Source: Mimachlamys varia (lineage: Eukaryota > Mollusca > Bivalvia > Pectinida > Pectinidae). From it: a stretch of 64,000 nucleotides of DNA. The DNA is taken from contig OX392543.1 of assembly GCA_947623455.1 (NCBI GenBank), forward strand, positions 16,614,757 through 16,678,756. Direction: 5' to 3'. Below the pieces are notes generated by a model that had not been told where the DNA came from, ran no database searches, and worked only from the letters and a program-made list of their open reading frames with translations. The position numbers and the translations under genes were made by a program. Position 1 is the stretch's first letter, and each line of letters opens with the position of its first letter. Of this stretch, positions 1 through 13,300 are shown one piece after another.

Positions 1-1312
1 TTCTCATGTGAAAAAAGTTTTCATAAAATCTTATGACTCCTCCTCTATCTAGTATTTCGGTCCAGTTATCTAACACTTTCAGTAATTGTAATGCAGTTGA
101 TCTTCCTCCCCAAGAACCCAAACTGCTTTTCACTAAACAAGTTATTCTCATCCATGTAGTCAACTATTCTTGCTCTGATAATTTTTTCAATCATTTTACA
201 CGCAATACTGGTTAAGCTGGGTGGTCTGTAATTTAAAGCCATCTGTCACCCTTCTTAAATATGGCTGTAATATTGGCAACTTTCCAACTCTCTGGTATAG
301 TCTCCGTCTCTAGGGTTTGTTTATCACCGTACGTACTTCATGTAGCACCTTTCGATGTAGTTTGTCTGGGCCCTGTGGTTTTGTATCTTTCAGGTTTTGA
401 ATTTGTTGATTGACTTCTCAATGGGAATGTTATTCATGGTATCTTGAGTTGTGTCTTTACATTTTAGCACTGGTACATCATTACAATCCTCTTCAGTGAA
501 AACTTTACAAAAAACTTTTGCTAGTACTTCTGCCTTGTCTTCCTCATTGCCTGCAATGCAGATCCCCTCCTCCTTTCTTTCGTGAAGTGCTAACACTACA
601 CGTTTTGATTTTCGTTTAGAATTTACATATTTTCAAAAGTTTTCACTATTTGCTTTGGCAGATTCAGCCTTCCCCTTCTTTTCCTTTACGTTCCTTTTTG
701 ATCATCTGCTTAACCTTGTTTCTGGCTTTGCAGTATTCTCGGTATTTTTCTTTACTACGATCTTGCATGTACCTCTCCCACAGTCTATGCTTCCTCTTGA
801 TGCTTATCGCAGTTTTCTTGCTGAGTGGGATGGATCCCATGGTGTTTCTTAGCTTGCTTCTAGGAACATGTCTCTCGTGTGCTGATGAGAGCTTTTCTTA
901 AAATATATTCCGCATTCTCAAGGTGTCAATTCATCTAAACTCACTTTCCAAATCAATGTCTAACTCCTACTGCATTGAATCATAATCTCCTTTGTAGTAA
1001 TTAGATCTTTTAAGATTGCTAATTTCGTAGTTGACAGAACAGTTGTATTCAAATTCAATGACACTGTGATCACTTGGATCCTAGTGGATCTAGGTAGTCA
1101 ATCTTAACAACATTGTTAATGGCATTTACCAGCAACGGATCTAATAATGAAGACTCTTGACGTGTCTGTGCCTAGTTTTTTTATAAACATTTTGATATAC
1201 AAAATTAGCTCTGATGCATTCTATAAATTTAACACTGTTCACTTCCTTTGTACTCCATGCACTCCAATCTATGTGTAAGAAGTTGAAGTCCCCAGTTATA
1301 ATTGTATATGTA
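1..1312 (-). mobile_element. Non-LTR retrotransposon (LINE) fragment: endonuclease end plus start of reverse transcriptase
   Basis: Read on the minus strand, 1312 to about 1060 gives the C-terminal part of an apurinic-type endonuclease, with the diagnostic ITGDFNF followed by HIDW near 1281-1305. Further down, at 596-390, is a linker segment (NEEDKAEVLAKVFCKVFTE). At about 240-80 come fingers-type reverse transcriptase pieces (SLTSIACKMIEKIIRARIV, then DENNLFSEKQFGF). This order and wording are typical of CR1/jockey-like LINEs. Frames change several times and stops interrupt it, so it is a dead copy. It runs off the left edge of the window. It lies antisense to the metalloprotease gene, probably in or upstream of its 5' part. 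Confidence 0.75.
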
Positions 1313-1509
1313 AAGCTTCAAGCACAACTTTTCCATGCTTAGACACCCGTTTCGGAAAAACCATACCATAATGTTAATCTCTTACCAAATATGAAGCCCA
1401 CAAAGTCAACTTTATGTTTATGCCAATTTTACTGGTTGTTTTTTTTCAGATTTTGATACAAATAATATTATAGGGTTTATTCATTGTACAAAAATATCAG
1501 CCATGGTCA

Positions 1510-1640
1510 CAAATTCCTTCTGTATACTATTACCTATATGGATATACCAACTGAAAACAACAAACACTAGACTACGAATAAAATGTGAAAACATCCTTTC
1601 ACGTGGATTACTAATGACGTAATGTGTTACTCCTGTTCAA
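1510..1640. repeat. Dispersed repeat with an inverted copy at 50,170-50,265
   Basis: The reverse complement of this stretch matches 50,170-50,265 closely, including the shared words ATCCACGTGAA, GGATGTTTTCA and TAGTGTTTGTTGTTTT. It may belong to one larger repeat with the inverted repeat that follows. I recognise no coding content. Confidence 0.5.
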
Positions 1641-1856
1641 TACGAGGCTTAAAGCTTCAATTCAGATAACATTAAGAACGTCCCTGCGCCAAACGCCCAA
1701 ATGACAACGGTGAATTATTGGAGTCAATATGATCCAAATCAGGGCTGTTCCGCCAATGCCATTTAAACGACGGCTCAAAAACCCAGGAAGTTAATTAGAT
1801 AAATATTAAATGAAATTAAGCAAACTTTCTATAGAATAAATGTAAGTATATGGATT

Positions 1857-2002
1857 GAACAGCGTTTTATAAATATGCATGCCGGTATGAATGCAAATCG
1901 TTTACATCCATATTGACCAAGGAGCAATAGCGGGCTTTGCACAATATGGATGTAACTGGTTTTCTTTCATACCGACATAAACATTAATAAAACGCCGTTT
2001 AA
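1857..2002. repeat. Imperfect inverted repeat (fold-back)
   Basis: The arms 1857-1915 and 1942-2002 are reverse complements at roughly three quarters identity over about 58 bases, around a loop of about 26 bases. Shared words are GGTATGAA, ACATCCATATTG and CGTTTTAT. It looks like a MITE-type or fold-back element. No clear target-site duplication was found. Confidence 0.55.
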
Positions 2003-2727
2003 TCCCAATTTAAACATCTTCACTTGTACATTGTTTGTCTTTCATTCGCTGAACGATATGTTAGCTTCGCTACCTCATTAATTGATTGACTTTCAAAAGA
2101 GTAGATAGCATTCCTTTTGAAGAAGGGCGTGGTTAATAGATCGAATTTGAATTGCGGTATAGGTTTAAAAGTGGTCGAAATGGGATATATTATAGTATTC
2201 TAAGTGGTCTAAGAAATGAAAAATGACTTTCAATCCATATATTTACATTTTCACTCTAAATAAATAGCTTAATTTTATTCGTATTTTCTAAGAATTAGTT
2301 TCCTACCTGCGTTTGAATATGCTTCGTCATCAACACGACATTGGCAGAACAGCCAAGCTTGAATAAAATCGGCGCCCATGCTAATAATTAGTCCATTGAG
2401 CGTTATCAATGTAAGTCGAAGTGAAGCGACAAGATTCTCATTTAACATGGTTGATCTATGACGTCATAGGTAAACCACGTGCTGCGTCTGGAGCACCAAT
2501 GCCTTCATACTTTCATGAAAATCATTTCTACTGGTAATGCTTATATAATGGGTCGCAGCGCAAATGTAAATATAAAGATGTAAACAAATTCGAAATGAAA
2601 GATATAACTAAAACGTTTACATGTATATAAACTGTTCATCTCGATCGCTACTTATAAAATAACTAACTAGATTTGTTCATGGCCAAAACGCGTCTAGAGA
2701 ATGGTCTAGATATTATCTTAGACTGGC

Positions 2728-2965
2728 GATCACGTTCTCATTTGGAGGATTGATGCTTACTTGGATGTGACCAAGATTTACAAGGCTGGTGTCGTCGATG
2801 AAGCAAAAGACGCTTACTCTTCCGGAACACCTGGTCTTATTCCCTTGTGCTTTTACGAGAGTCTCCATGTACATCTTATTTTTGTTTCTATTTTCCCCTA
2901 GTTTAATCTATTTTGAGTTCGGATTATGGTTTTGTTGACGCTTTGGTATTCTCTGATTTTTTTTA
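2728..2965 (+). repeat. Solo 3' tail of the window's Penelope-like element family
   Basis: This matches the sequence that follows the reverse transcriptase at 54,147-54,415. Shared blocks are GACGCTTACTCTTCCGGAAC, GAGTCTCCATGTA and GGTTTTGTTGACGCTTTGG, ending in ATTCTCTGATTT. No reverse transcriptase precedes it, so it is a severely 5'-truncated insertion. Confidence 0.75.
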
Positions 2966-3369
2966 ACATGTCATCCTTCGTTTTCCTTCACGTACAACTC
3001 AGCCAGTGAGCGGTGGTATTGTATACATTTTTCCCGAACTGTCATTAAAGGAAAAAGATAAACGGAAGATATCGTTATCATCAGGATGGCCTACCGAAAA
3101 CATCAAAACTGAAAAACAACGATGATGCATCATCGATTATGTAACATCAATATTGTTTCTCGATGGCAAAAGAGTATGAGTTAATTTTAAGCAGCGTGAA
3201 TATTAAATTATATTAGAGCGAAAATATCTACACGCGAATATTTATTTATCAATATTTTCTTAGCAACGCCTTAAATTATTTGAAGGGAACACTAGTTTGA
3301 TATAGAATTAACTCCATTTATGATATACTGTAATACATCTAAGTTAATGAAATTGTTTACTTTCCCTTT

Positions 3370-3805
3370 TCGGCATCCCTTGAGAACACGAAACTTCACG
3401 ACGAACGCTTGTGTGTCCCAAAATCTCGTACTGTGACCTATGGAAACTGGTGTTTCGGGAAAGTTTCGGCCACGTTGTGGAATAGCTTACCATCCGCTAT
3501 CCGAAAAACAAATACTCAGCCAAATTCAAGAAACATCTGAAGACGTACCTTTTCACGTTTGCATATTAGGGTACCAACTTAGACGACATGTATAAACTGA
3601 CATTTGTTTATCTACAGTAGATGTAGTTCGTATTTATATGCATTTTTTTATATTATCACATAAGCTAAGATTATAATAACTTCTTTATTTATGCAGTGTA
3701 AGTATCAATTATTATCTTATGTACATGTTGTGAAGCGCTTTAGAGTAGTTTTACAAATTATATAGAGCGCTATATAAATGTTGTATATTATTATTATTAT
3801 GTATC
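3370..3805 (+). mobile_element. 3' end of a CR1/L2-like LINE
   Basis: Positions 3,420-3,560 read as the C-terminal end of a LINE polyprotein (VPKSRTVTYGNWCFGKV, then LWNSLPSAIRK), followed by a stop. The 3' untranslated tail carries the widespread GAAGCGCTTTAGAG...AGCGCTATATAAAT words and ends in an ATT/ATTATT microsatellite at about 3,785-3,800. This is a 5'-truncated copy in the opposite orientation to the LINE at the window start. Confidence 0.7.
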
Positions 3806-4076
3806 CGGAACATTTAGATTCCGGCTATTTCTGACTTCATCTACAGCATTTTCTGTTAATCATTTAGAACTTGATTATCCCGTCACGGAAGTATCCGAGG
3901 CAATGATGCTAAGCGTTTAGACAGAGAGCTTTGTTCTCTTCTGTGTCTTGTGATCTGTGATTCGGTGTGAATATCATCACAAAGTATTCCGTTAATTATT
4001 ACAAGTACATATACAACTAAGTAATCATAAAAAACTGTGGAGCCCTTCCATATCATTGTTTGTAAAAATGTTAATA

Positions 4077-4138
4077 TTTTGTCCCTAGTTGATTCGATTT
4101 TGAGCTTGGATTATGATTTTGTTGACGAATAGGTATTC
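4077..4138 (+). repeat. Partial Penelope-family 3' tail just upstream of exon 1
   Basis: Only the last ~60 bases of the tail remain (CCCTAGTTGATTCGATTTTG, then GGATTATGATTTTGTTGACG). They end about 30 bases before the splice acceptor of the first recognised exon. Confidence 0.65.
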
Positions 4139-4168
4139 CGCTTCTTTACTTTTACCTTTTTCCCCCAG

Positions 4169-4355
4169 ATGGTCATAGTTCGGACAGCAAGTGGGATCCA
4201 TCTTATTATGACAAGACTTGGAACAGAGGCAAAACAGGAACCGGAAACAGGCCTTACGATTCCAATTCGCACAATCCCGTGTCCCGCGTGAAACGAGCCG
4301 CTGTGAAGCACACTGTCGAATTAATGATTACCACCGATTACTCCGTTTACAGCTA
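4169..4355 (+). CDS. Exon 1 seen: propeptide end, furin site, start of catalytic domain
   Basis: The acceptor is a pyrimidine tract ending CCCCCAG and the donor is TA|GTAAGA. The first two bases complete a codon from an upstream exon that I could not find. The product is hydrophilic (SKWDPSYYDKTWNRGKTG) until SRVKR, a furin cleavage site. It then enters the first M12B strand, HTVELMITTDYSVYS. The exon ends after TA and exon 2 supplies T, giving tyrosine. Confidence 0.88.
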
Positions 4356-7300
4356 GTAAGAATGATTTAAACAAATGCATTATATTGCCTTCGAAGTTGT
4401 GGTAAACACAAGCCATTTTTTGTTGTCTATAAACAAGTATGCAATGAATATTCATCATTTGGATGATGTGACGTGAATATTTCTTTTCATTATATTCCGT
4501 TCACCGTACAATGACCTGTTGTATTTTGCGGCATGGTTTTGCTTTCTCCGAGACAGGAAATCCATTCCAACAACAGGTCGTCTTTGATTGGTGCCTTGCA
4601 AACGGTACAGGGTATTTCAGGGTCTCCTATTCCAACCTAATCTACCCATTCCTCTTATTCCAAACGAATAAGCTCTTGGACCTTATTCGTTTAAAAGTAG
4701 CAGAGATCTTGAGTTTATTTATTAATGTTTGTGGCCTTTGCATCTTTGAAATCTTAGATTGGAGAACTTTTTAAGATGATGGGTACAGTAATTCTACTGC
4801 CATCTGCGATTACCAGTTTTATATCCTTAAAGGTGTGACTTCTTCTTAGGTATGGGATAGATATTACTGACTATATATTTGTGTATTCCATTCAAGTTCG
4901 TTCGCCCGTCCGGCAGCATTGTTGTTGTCTCTCCATTATTCAAAGGGGCCCTGGCTAGGTTTACCCTGACCTGGTGGTGGCCCCCTGCCTTGTGATTCTT
5001 GAAACCCGGGTGACCAATTACGGTTTCGCGGGGAACCCTGTTTCCAGTGCGGAGACCTACCGCGGCGCGGATCGTCATACCTATTACAATGTACACCCAC
5101 AAGCCAAGGATACCGAGCCTAGCATAGCTTTCAGGGGAGCCCACATCGCGTTCCGGAGAACGAAATTCACCTCAAGGTGGAGACGAGTTTGGTCAGGGAG
5201 CTACATGTACTCCACCCTAATTAAGCTGGGTCATCTATTTCTTAAAGTCGCTTTGTTTCTCTCTTGAGAGTTTTTCGGTCCTTCCTCTTCTTTTCATCAC
5301 CTCATTTAGTTGCATCAGCAAATTCAACCTGTCTATTGCGGTTATGTGTCACAAAGCACACCGATTCGCCACGGATGCAGTTAAAAGTTGTATGCACCTT
5401 TGCGACACAATATTCCCGCTACAGCCCTTAAGAAAAAATATTAGTGACAATTTGATTCCTTGAAGTGTTGTCTGCAATGGGCAAGACCACTAGTAATTCC
5501 AGGGATACGTTGAGCAAACGCGACCGATTTTCCTGTTTCATACTGCTTTGCAAAGTGCAGTTCGCTGCGAGCCACCATTGAAACATCTTTCCCGCTGAAT
5601 CAAATCGTTCTTCTTCTTCTTCAGTTTCGTCAAGCCCAGAGGTCGAGCGTGTTTGTCGTCCCGTCAGGGATCAGACAATACAACCGGCTGTATGGTCTTG
5701 CGGTCCGACCATCTGTTGTTCTTTGTTATCCTTTTATAGTTTAGAACAAAGGCAATCGGTGCATTGGTACAGCCAGCAGGCCAAGTTGCCTATGTGCCCC
5801 TGACCTTGACCCCTAACAAACTGCCCATCTTTAGGATAGCTTGTAATATAAGGTTAAAAAGGATCCCATCTGTTCCAGAACTACCACCCGAAGGTAGTGG
5901 ATGGTTTTCCTCAGGGAGATTAAGCTGTATCTACATTTCCCAATAGTGACAAACTACCGGCATGCTACCTTGGCTACTGACATACTGATACCACCCTTAG
6001 TTAAAGTCAGTAGTATACATGTTATTAGAGGAGGGGCAGTACTAGCTGTCACTCTGTCTTCTCATATTTTTAGCCCACCATCATCAGATGGTGGGCTATT
6101 CAAATCGCCCTGCGTCCGTGGTCCGTCGTCCGTCCGTCAGTCCGTCCGTTAGTCCGTCCGTAAACAATTCTTGTTATCGCTATTTCTCATAAAGTACCGA
6201 AGGAATCTTTCTCAAATTTCATGTGTTGGTTCACCTTGGTCCCTTGTTGTGCATATTCCATTTTGGGACCGATCTGAATTCAAGATGGCCGACAGGCAGC
6301 CATCTTGGATTTTGACATTTGAACTTTGTTATCGCTATTTCTGAGAATGTACTGAATGGATCTTTCTCAAATTTCACGTGTTGGTTCACCTTGGTCCCTA
6401 GTTGTGCATATTCCATTTTGGGACCGATCTGAATTCAAGATGGCCGACAGGCAGCCATCTTGGATTTTGACATTTGAACTTTGTTATCCCTATTTCTGAG
6501 AATGTACTGAATGGATCTTTCTCAAATTTCATGTGTTGGTTCACCTTGGTCCCTAGTTGTGCATATTCCATTTTGGGACCGATCTGAATTCAAGATGGCC
6601 GACAGGCAGCCATCTTGGATTTTGACAGTTGAAGTTTGTTATCGCTATTTCTAAGAAAGTACTGAAGGTATCTTTCTCAAATTTCATTTGTTGGTTCACC
6701 TTGGTCCCTAGTTGTGCATATTCCATTTTTGGACAGATCGGAAAACAACATGGCCGACAGGCAGCCATCTTGGATTTTGACAATTGAAGTTTGTTATCCC
6801 TATTTCTGAGAATATACTGAAGGGAACTTTCACAAATTTCATATGTAGGTTCCTCCTGGTGCCTAGCTATGCTAAGAATAAGGAAACGACAATGTAATTC
6901 ACAAAAAAAACCCCAAAAAAATGCATCTGTGTCCCACCAGAGTCTCTGCTCACACTTAATCAACACCTAAGAGACAATCGAAAGAAGAGAAAAGAACCAT
7001 CTTTCAAAAAACAAACTTAGATCATTTGATGGTGGGCGCCAAGATCCCTCTGGGATCTCTTGTTAGTGTCTGCATTATGGTATCTTTGATTCCTTCCTAC
7101 TAAGCTTATTTGTCTGTGGTGATTTGGGAGACTGGCGAGGCGGCGACACCGTCTGTATGACTATTATCACGCCGGTTCCAACCGGTTATGCAAATGCATG
7201 TATATATATAATGTGTATGGTAGTTAAATAGGTAATTAAAACCTGTTTAGTTCAGTCAACAAAATGTCACGACAAGGTCCATCTTTTTTCGCACTCAGAG

Positions 7301-10300
7301 CAAAGAGCAAAGAATGTTTTAAGCAGAACAGCAAATTATAAAATTACGCATTTATGCATTTTCATATCTTGTTGCTTTTAAATGGGCACACTCATAAAAC
7401 ATAAACATATATACATACATACAACAAGCATCATACGACAGAAAGACAGACACACATACATACAGACAGACACACATACATCAACTTCGACAAACGCCTT
7501 TAAATGATAAATGATACACATACTCTTATGCACTGAGCACTTTCAGGAAAAAACATTTTTACGAATGTATGTGCATCAAGGCATTCTTAAGACTGCTTGT
7601 TATTATTTCATGGAAGTAGTAAAGATATAAGAGGATGATGTATTTTAGAACTTGTGTTTATTTAGTTGGTATGCCGCCAGCAATGCGACATCGCCCGCAC
7701 AGAAGGACTTGGACGCTAAGACGAGTATCAAGCAGTTCTATGCACATGCAATAAATGAGGTAACAGTTACAGTGTTGCGTCATCACCACATTGTCCATGA
7801 TATTATTTCACTAATGCATGAGTAATACACTCTTCCTGGATTTTTTTTTTGAGTACACACTATTTGATTACGTCATGGCGAAGTGGTTATTAAATACCTA
7901 TATACATGTACATTATACATTTATGTCTTCAAATTATTACGTCATCAAGGATGGGAACTTAATTTTTCATAGGAATTTATAATAAATATACAACTACGTC
8001 ATCAATTGCGTTACAATGAAATATACATATTAAGCCACTTCGTCAAGCACAAACTATTAACGAAGGTTACTTTTATATCCTACCGTTTTGTGCACGGTTT
8101 TATGTTATGTCATTAATAAGGTGCACATCATATTTTTGGTAAACATTCTATACCCACGCATCATCGAAGTATTACAAACGTGACGAAATAGAACATATCG
8201 TTGACAAACAAACCATACCTGGCTCCAAAAGCATGAAACAATCTTAACAACTAGGGGTTGAAACTGTTATTAAGAAAATATATCTATTGTGAAATCACAA
8301 CAAACAAATATTCTCATTGCCGTAAATTGTCATAGATACGGGTTTTAAGATGGTGGGCGGATCAGGGACGAAATTGAAGGTCTTGCTATCAAACAATATC
8401 TTTTCTTTTCTTTTTTCTGTGAGTTTTGTACAAAAAAAATGTATTCTTGACATTTATTTTTATTATTTCATTCATTAGAGAAGTAAGAACATTAAAAATA
8501 TAAGTACATTTTGTATGCGTATGTTTATTATTTAGCACAATATATACAATATTATTTCATGTCTGAAAAATGGTGCGTAGAACCTAGCCATTTAGTCATC
8601 GCACTGTTTTTTGTTTTGTTTTATAGTTTATTATGTCTATTACGTTGTATTCCTTATGTTATTGTTTTTTTTATATTTTTCAAGCGATTTTTTACTTTAG
8701 TTTAATGTATTATCAACTCTCAAAGAATAATATTCGTATGTTATACACTCGCTAAGGTGATGACAAATACCATGTTTCTTTCATAAGTAATTCCTATGAA
8801 GCTTTTGTACATATGATGTAAATGGCCGATGGTGGAATCTATTGTGGTAAAATGCCTGTGAACTTTGTCAACAAGCCACATGTGACATTATCAAGCACCA
8901 CTACCTTGGTACCATTTCAGATAGATGCTATGTACGCCAGTGTTGATTCGCCATCGATTACTTTGGACGTGGTGTTCGCCTGCCTTCTTATTTCTGACGT
9001 AAGTATCGTCATATCAACGTATTGTACAAACTTAATAACGAGGTGATGTTACAAATTGTTTACACCATGCATATCAATGTGTTCACTGAAAGTTTTGTAC
9101 ACGCTTTTGAATAGTCAATATTTTGACTAAAATGCAGATTCTTGTTTTCACTCTGTTTTACAAGGAACTGACAACATCCCATAAGAAATCATGTTCTGGT
9201 GACCTTTAAATGTCGCCTCTTTACTTCACACAAGTACAATTTTCTAATCATGCTGTCATCTGCAGCAAGTCCTTTTTGTGGCGAAATGTTTAAACACACA
9301 GATAGGATTAAGCAAACTATTTCTTTTAGTAATGTGCCTGGCCCCAATTGAGATTCAAGATTCACAAACATTCAAATTCAAGATTCACAAACATTCAGAT
9401 TCAAGATTCACAAATTATCAGATTCCATATTCTTTTGGTTGTTTTTTTATTGAGGCGTTGGTAACGTTGTGCATATAGCGATTAAGCCGGATATACGAAG
9501 TTAAAAGAATAAGCCATTTGCGTCACAAAATGAAAACTAAACACAAGTCGATATTTCTTGACTCCGATGTTCGAACAACAGTCAACGATCTACATGATAA
9601 GTATGTGGTTGTTTCTGCAGACAAAGCATCTGACAACTTGATCATTGTTTGCAAACGCTATTATATTCATTGTTTGCTTGATAACCTAGGTAACCCTACT
9701 TAAAACATTCACCGGTTTTTCGAAAGATGAAATACTGTCTAACCATGCTTCTGTATGACAATCTTTCGAAGTACCGGTTAATGAGCAAGACGCTGACCTA
9801 CCTCGTCTTTATTGGATACCGAAACTACACAAGGATCCTTATAAGCAACGTTTTATCGCTGGCTCAGCTAATTGCTCGACCTAGTCATTATCAAAACTTC
9901 TTAGATGTGTCGTGAAGAAATAGAGGATATCTAACAGTATCCGCAATAAAAACAATTATATTTCACGAGTGGGATAATATTTTGATATTGTTCACGAGTG
10001 CGCATCACGAGTGAAAAACATCAAAATATTAACCACACGAGTGAAATATATTTAGAATTACTGAAGATACTGTTAGATATTCTGTTTATTAGATTTTAAT
10101 AGCGAAATCTACAGTGACAGCTTTTGATTTTCCCAAATGTCGTCTGTAAACAGCGTTCTGATTGGTTAAATCACTAGTGAAAAGAATGAATAATTTTCGA
10201 TATTTCACTTGTAAAAATGTAATAAAGTACTATAACTTCAGGAATTCATCATGTACATGACATGTAATGACATAGTTCTGCATGCTTACTTTTATTTGCA

Positions 10301-13300
10301 TGGATTTTACGATTAAGGATTTCTTATTATTAATTTAAAAATGCATGGAAAACATCGGGTTTTGTCAAAGTATCGGTGTGGATTACAGAACTCTAATTTC
10401 ATAAAATATTTGGTGATATTATAAAAAAAAATTTAAAATAACTTCACTGAATTGCCCATTTAAGGTCTTCGGAATGCTAACACAAACCAAACTAAAACAT
10501 GACTCCATTCAGTATTTTGAAGCAAGTTTTCTTCCATATCTTCTACAGATGTACGACCCCCCTTTGACCTTTGTTTCATTACCTGTCCAAGATTAGTTAT
10601 TTGTGTCTGATTTAATTTGAATCGATAATTTTTATTAACGCTTCGCTATTTTCTTATTTAGTTTTTGTCTTTGTTTAGTCTGTATCAACATCAGAGTGGA
10701 CAGAAACCAGAGTCAGCGAAGGAAAGGTTGATGCAGAAGCGGTACTCGTGAGCTACACGGCATGGGAACAACTTCCGGCAAACTCTCCTTGCGGCTATGA
10801 CCACGCTATGTTGTTCAGCAAGTATGTTTCTCGTCACATGGTATAATCCTGTGTTCTGTTATTATATGTATGATATGAATGTATTATCATTGTCATCTAA
10901 AAAGATACATCACATTTTGATAATTTCGAATTTGGATCATCAATATTGTCAATAAATGAAACACTTTATTTTGTTAATTTCAGCTGGAAATAATTGAAAC
11001 TTGGTTGGAATAATAACCAAGAAATGATGGTTTGATATTGGGCAAATTTTGACTCTGGCCTACCCCAAGGCAGTAGGGAGGGGTCAATAGGGTAAAAGTG
11101 GCAAACATTCAAACAATATTCTTACTCAGGTGACCGTTAAGGCCATTTTTTTAAGTTTTCAATTTTCTTATGATTTGTTTTGACCAATCAATGAAGAATG
11201 TCAATTTAATGAATTTGATGTCGTCAGTTTTTCTGTGACACATACGGTTTCCGTTGTACGCCATTTTGAAAAGTCCCCTATATATTTTACATTAAAACCA
11301 GGTTCACATTTTAAACTTCTTCCAGTGGTATTCATCTTAAACTTGCCTGAAAGAATTATTTTCATTTTAGTTCACCTGAGAGGAAGTTTCAAGTGACCTA
11401 TTCTTATTGCCTTGTGACCATCGTGCGTCCGTAAAACTTTTACAAATTTCGACTTTTTATCAAAACCCCCTGAACCGATTTTAAATGAAATTTGGCAGGA
11501 ACCCTCCCTAGCCACGTTAATTGTGAATTACATCGTCCTTACCCCTGGGGGCCTGAGGGAGGGGCTCAAAATAGTCAATAATTCAACAAATTTCTTCTCA
11601 AGACCCAGATATGATGGAATCAAATTTCTTCATAAATTGAACGGCCCTAGGGTACTTTATCAAAATTGTGCATTCCATGCCCCCCGACTTCACATTCCCC
11701 TTTGGAGAGGGATGAAGTTCACTATGGTTTATATAGAAAAAATACACTTTTGGATATATTTTATTCATTTTCAGTTTGAGATAATTGAAATTGTGTCGGA
11801 ATAATAACCAAGAGATGACGGTTTGACGTTGAAAGAACTTTGACTCTGGCCCAACCCCGGGGCAGTGGGGAGGGGCTCAAAAGGGTCAAATGGGCTTAAA
11901 GTCAAACATCTTCTCCAGACCCAGATATGCAGTTATTGGTACCAGTACATTAAATAACTCCATTAAGGCCCATGGGCCTTTTGTGAATTATTTCATTGAT
12001 CTGTCCGGCAAAAATACGTTTCACGTTTTAAACTTTTTCCTAAATTCCACCATTGGGATTCAGCTCAAACTTGCCTGAATTAATCCTGAGGTAGTCCTGA
12101 TTAAATTGTGTTATTTTAAGTGGGTTTGAAATTCAATATGGCCGCCATGACGTCATACCTCATACCTCAAAGCGATTAAATGGCTAGGTGGAACAGCTGT
12201 ATGATGAATTTTATAGATTAATTCATTTTTTTCGGCATACTGTATCTAGAACGAAATTTTAAAAGTGCAGCATGTGTGTATTTCTTCATCTTTCTATATG
12301 ATGGCATTTTGATAATGTTTTATAAAACCTGTTCTAGACATAAACTGAAAGCTTGCATTTTCTTAACTTGTTATGGAAATGTTATCCTCAAGGGTTATCT
12401 CATGATAGTTTCAAGTTCATCAGAAAAACAAAATGGCCGCCATGATGTCATAATCCGTTTTACTTCTAAATGCCATTTCGGATTAACCGCTGGATGTAAC
12501 GAATTAGTTTTTGGAAACGTTATGAAAATAAGAAATAAATAACATTTGTCAGGAATGTGAACTTCCGGTTTTCGATAGGGTCAATGTTGAAAAGGGCTGT
12601 TTAGGTAACAAATTTGAACAACTTCTTCTCAAGTTCTGGAAGGCTGAGAGCCTTGATATTTCACATATAAAATGTTAAGGTCATTGATTATCAGGTTTGT
12701 AAATATGAATGACCTTGACTCCTTTTGAAGGTCACATAGGTCATTTTCATGACATTTTATTTTTTACTAGGAGACATAGTTTTACAGTGATGATATTTCA
12801 TCAGCAACATACTGCGACCAGTTCCAATCAATTGCTATGAGAAAAAAAATGTTTGAAAAATCAACTTCCGGTTTTTGGTAGGGATCAAATTTTAAGTGTT
12901 ACTTTGGGAGGCAAACTTTTAACAGATGCTAAGGCTAATGGCTATCAATGGTGGAGGGAAGTTATTCGTAAATTATGAGTTGCCTTCCTTTTACGAAAGA
13001 CTAAAGTGGCCGTGGATGTGATAACCAGTCAAATTGTTAGCCAATATTTTCTTGTTCAAATTAAATTGAATACAATACTTTACTAATAACTTACTTTACT
13101 TTGCTGGAGCCTCCATAACCACAGTTAATCTTATTTGAGATGTGGCACGGTACTTAATATACACATTTTCGTAGTACACGATTTGAAATTATACAGAACT
13201 AGTTTAATTTTACTTCTAAATTAATAAATTAAAGGGGTTTTACGTACCTGACCCTTCTGCTTCTACATAAGTTAAGAAATTTTGGATTCCTACCTTTTGG

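Noticed and set aside
880..900. CTGATGA word as a hammerhead core
   Set aside because: No GAAA box or matching stems follow. The one in the palindrome at 61,282 fails the same way.
3840..3900. Candidate upstream exon after CTACAG (reads FSVNHLELDYPVTEV)
   Set aside because: The only possible donor leaves phase 0, while exon 1 needs one leftover base, and a stop follows soon.
4827..5267. Overlapping frames on both strands in the GC-richer block of intron 1
   Set aside because: Open frames are expected by chance in GC-richer DNA. Neither translation resembles a protein family, and the block lies within an intron.
6231..6966. Minus-strand frames over the 155-bp array
   Set aside because: They are repeats of a non-coding element, and the frame changes between units.
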